NCBI RefSeq assembly: GCF_018035235.1
Contig: NZ_WPCV01000002.1
Span: forward strand, 744,001-808,000
DNA length: 64,000 nt
From: Citrobacter sp. On2M
Lineage (GTDB): Bacteria > Pseudomonadota > Gammaproteobacteria > Enterobacterales > Enterobacteriaceae
Direction: 5' to 3'
How positions within the stretch are numbered: the first letter of the stretch is position 1; each line of letters begins with the position of its first letter. The translations under genes and the position numbers were made by a program. Shown piece by piece: positions 62,490 to 64,000 of this stretch. Below the pieces are notes generated by a model, which was given only the letters and a program-made list of their open reading frames with translations, had not been told where the DNA came from and made no database searches.

Positions 62490-63401
62490 GTGAACACATT
62501 AGAACAAACAATTGGCAATACGCCTCTGGTGAAATTACAACGTCTGACGCCGGATAACGGTAGTGAAATTTGGGTCAAGCTGGAAGGCAATAATCCCGCG
62601 GGTTCGGTGAAAGACCGCGCCGCGTTGTCGATGATCGTCGAAGCGGAAAAGCGTGGAGAAATTAAGCCTGGCGACGTGCTAATTGAGGCCACCAGCGGCA
62701 ACACCGGCATTGCGCTGGCGATGATCGCCGCGCTGAAAGGCTATCGTATGAAGCTTCTGATGCCAGACAACATGAGTCAGGAGCGCCGTGCGGCGATGCG
62801 AGCCTACGGCGCTGAACTGGTTCTGGTGACCAAAGAGCAGGGGATGGAAGGAGCGCGCGATTTAGCCCTTGAGATGGCGCAGCGTGGCGAAGGTAAACTG
62901 CTCGATCAGTTTAATAATCCTGATAACCCGTATGCGCATTACACCACGACCGGCCCCGAAATCTGGCAGCAGACGTCAGGACGTATCACTCATTTCGTCT
63001 CCAGCATGGGGACCACCGGCACCATAACCGGTGTGTCGCGTTTTCTGCGCGAGCAGGAAAAACCGGTTACTATCGTGGGTCTGCAGCCGGAAGAGGGCAG
63101 CAGTATTCCGGGAATCCGCCGCTGGCCAGCGGAGTATATGCCGGGCATTTTTAACGCCTCGCTGGTGGATGAAGTGCTGGATATTCATCAGAACGATGCG
63201 GAAAACACCATGCGTGAACTGGCCGTTCGCGAAGGCATTTTCTGCGGTGTCAGCTCTGGCGGCGCGGTGGCCGGTGCGCTACGCGTGGCGCGTGCGACGC
63301 CGGGAGCTGTGGTGGTGGCGATCATCTGCGATCGCGGCGATCGCTATCTTTCGACCAGTGTCTTTGGTGAAGAGCACTTCAACCAGGGGTTGGGGATTTA
63401 A
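62490..63401 (+). CDS. cysM: cysteine synthase B
   Basis: CysM makes cysteine from O-acetylserine and sulfide, or S-sulfocysteine with thiosulfate, using PLP. The 303-residue protein has the PLP Lys41 in NPAGSVKDRAAL, the TSGNTG loop (about 68-73) and the Ser/Gly-rich phosphate loop (SSMGTTGTITG). The start is a GTG at 62490 (MNTLEQTIGNTP), just after the terminator; the ribosome site (GAGC) is weak. Confidence 0.96.
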   Translation: MNTLEQTIGNTPLVKLQRLTPDNGSEIWVKLEGNNPAGSVKDRAALSMIVEAEKRGEIKPGDVLIEATSGNTGIALAMIAALKGYRMKLLMPDNMSQERRAAMRAYGAELVLVTKEQGMEGARDLALEMAQRGEGKLLDQFNNPDNPYAHYTTTGPEIWQQTSGRITHFVSSMGTTGTITGVSRFLREQEKPVTIVGLQPEEGSSIPGIRRWPAEYMPGIFNASLVDEVLDIHQNDAENTMRELAVREGIFCGVSSGGAVAGALRVARATPGAVVVAIICDRGDRYLSTSVFGEEHFNQGLGI

Positions 63402-63408
63402 CTGGTAG

Positions 63409-63434
63409 GCCTGATAAGCGTAGCGCCATCAGGC
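63409..63434. repeat. REP hairpin after cysM
   Basis: GCCTGAT (63409-63415) pairs with ATCAGGC (63428-63434), with a typical REP loop (AAGCGTAGCGCC). Confidence 0.8.
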
Positions 63435-63450
63435 AACCGCCTGGCACGAT

Positions 63451-63483
63451 GGCTGGATAAGCTGTTGCGTGTTTTATCCAGCC
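63451..63483. repeat. perfect 10-base-pair hairpin overlapping the amidotransferase stop
   Basis: GGCTGGATAA (63451-63460) pairs with TTATCCAGCC (63474-63483). The right arm contains the stop codon of the reverse-strand amidotransferase gene. It probably ends that transcript or the cysM transcript. Confidence 0.65.
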
Positions 63484-64000
63484 TGAGATGATCCATCGTT
63501 ACGTTTTTCCACAAGCTTATCAAGGAATTGCCACAGCTTCTCATTCATCTGTTGGTAATCCCATGCGCGCATCTCTTCAGCAGAGCGGATGAAACGCTTC
63601 CCTTTGGCTTCGGCCAGCTCCTGCTCTGAGTGCTGAATTAATCCTTCGACCGCTTCGGCGGTAAATTCCATATGACACTGAAAACCATAGACGAAATTAC
63701 CGTATTGTACGATTTGTCGCGGGCAGCCAACGCTTGTGGCGAGAATTGTCGCCTGGTCGGTTAATCCCGGCATATCGTTGTGCCAGTGACCGACGGTAAG
63801 CGGTGAACCAAAATGGCTGAACAACGGATGCTGTTGGCCTGCTTCGGTCAGGGCGATCGGGTAGTGACCAATCTCTTTTTCCGGGCTCTGGCATACTTTC
63901 GCGCCCAGCGCTTCGCCGATTAACTGCGACCCCAAACAGATCCCCACCACGATTTTACGTGCCGCAATCGCCTGGTTGATCAGATGCTGCTCGGCCTGAG
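63474..64000 (-). CDS. yfeJ: class I glutamine amidotransferase-like protein, YfeJ type (5' end outside window)
   Basis: The frame is open to the right edge, so the N-terminal part is missing; at least 174 residues are visible. The class I amidotransferase motifs are present: the nucleophile elbow VVGICLGSQLIGEALG with its Cys, and the His of YGFQCHMEFTAEAVE, with a Glu shortly after. It resembles GMP-synthase-type amidotransferases without a synthetase domain, and Salmonella has such a gene (yfeJ) next to cysM. K-12 does not have it here as far as I recall. The substrate is unknown. Confidence 0.8.
   Translation of the reverse strand, partial: QAEQHLINQAIAARKIVVGICLGSQLIGEALGAKVCQSPEKEIGHYPIALTEAGQQHPLFSHFGSPLTVGHWHNDMPGLTDQATILATSVGCPRQIVQYGNFVYGFQCHMEFTAEAVEGLIQHSEQELAEAKGKRFIRSAEEMRAWDYQQMNEKLWQFLDKLVEKRNDGSSQAG

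Overview
The window is a stretch of enterobacterial chromosome. Gene content, gene order and protein sequences match the E. coli K-12 segment from bcp/dapA to cysM, read in the reverse of the usual map direction, and almost every backbone protein is recognisable by name from memory. Three blocks that K-12 lacks at these positions, together with a YfeJ-type amidotransferase next to cysM, suggest a Salmonella/Citrobacter-type relative, most likely Citrobacter. The species cannot be fixed from sequence alone.

Layout. (a) 1-2515: end of an unknown gene, then a yjiH-yjiG-iadA unit (two gate-domain membrane proteins plus isoaspartyl dipeptidase). (b) 2606-12557: housekeeping block gcvR-bcp, dapA-bamC, purC, ypfJ-tmcA, ypfH, and yffB-dapE-ypfN, with the 19-codon gene ypfM. 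(c) 12632-21668: efflux pump acrD, nitrate/nitrite sensor narQ, oxidoreductase aegA, nudK and ypfG. (d) 21691-27884: an AT-rich inserted beta-glucoside unit, in transcription order PTS IIB-IIC-IIA, LamB/ScrY-like porin and 6-phospho-beta-glucosidase, with a divergent GntR/UTRA regulator. (e) 27981-32533: tktB and maeB, without the talA that sits between them in K-12. (f) 32693-47481: a complete 17-gene ethanolamine operon eutSPQTDMNEJGHABCLKR, with shell proteins, lyase, cofactor enzymes, transporter and activator all intact. (g) 47570-52042: hemF, amiA, ypeA-yfeZ-yfeY, yfeX. (h) 52491-57487: a second AT-rich block holding an ArgH-superfamily lyase, two DcuA/DcuB-type C4-dicarboxylate carriers that face each other, and a GntR/FCD regulator. 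It lies where K-12 has yfeW-murP-murQ-murR. (i) 57661-63401: ucpA, the sulfate/thiosulfate importer cysPUWA and cysM. (j) 63474-64000: a YfeJ-type class I glutamine amidotransferase that runs off the right edge.

The most interesting part is block (h). The lyase keeps the superfamily catalytic motifs but differs from true argininosuccinate lyases at residues near the substrate's amine side: TGQP instead of RAQP, and YNTDMSEDK instead of YNKDxQEDK. With two C4-dicarboxylate carriers and a ligand-sensing GntR regulator beside it, the simplest reading is a catabolic system that takes up an N-substituted aspartate, splits it into fumarate and an amine, and exchanges the C4 acid. This is inference; the substrate is unknown. 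Secondary points are the beta-glucoside insertion, the missing talA, the yjiHG-iadA unit beside bcp, a possible pseudoknot between eutM and eutN, and recognisable PurR, BaeR-like and CRP-like sites.

Coordinates come from reading the sequence by eye. Family assignments rest on remembered homologues, since no database search was possible.
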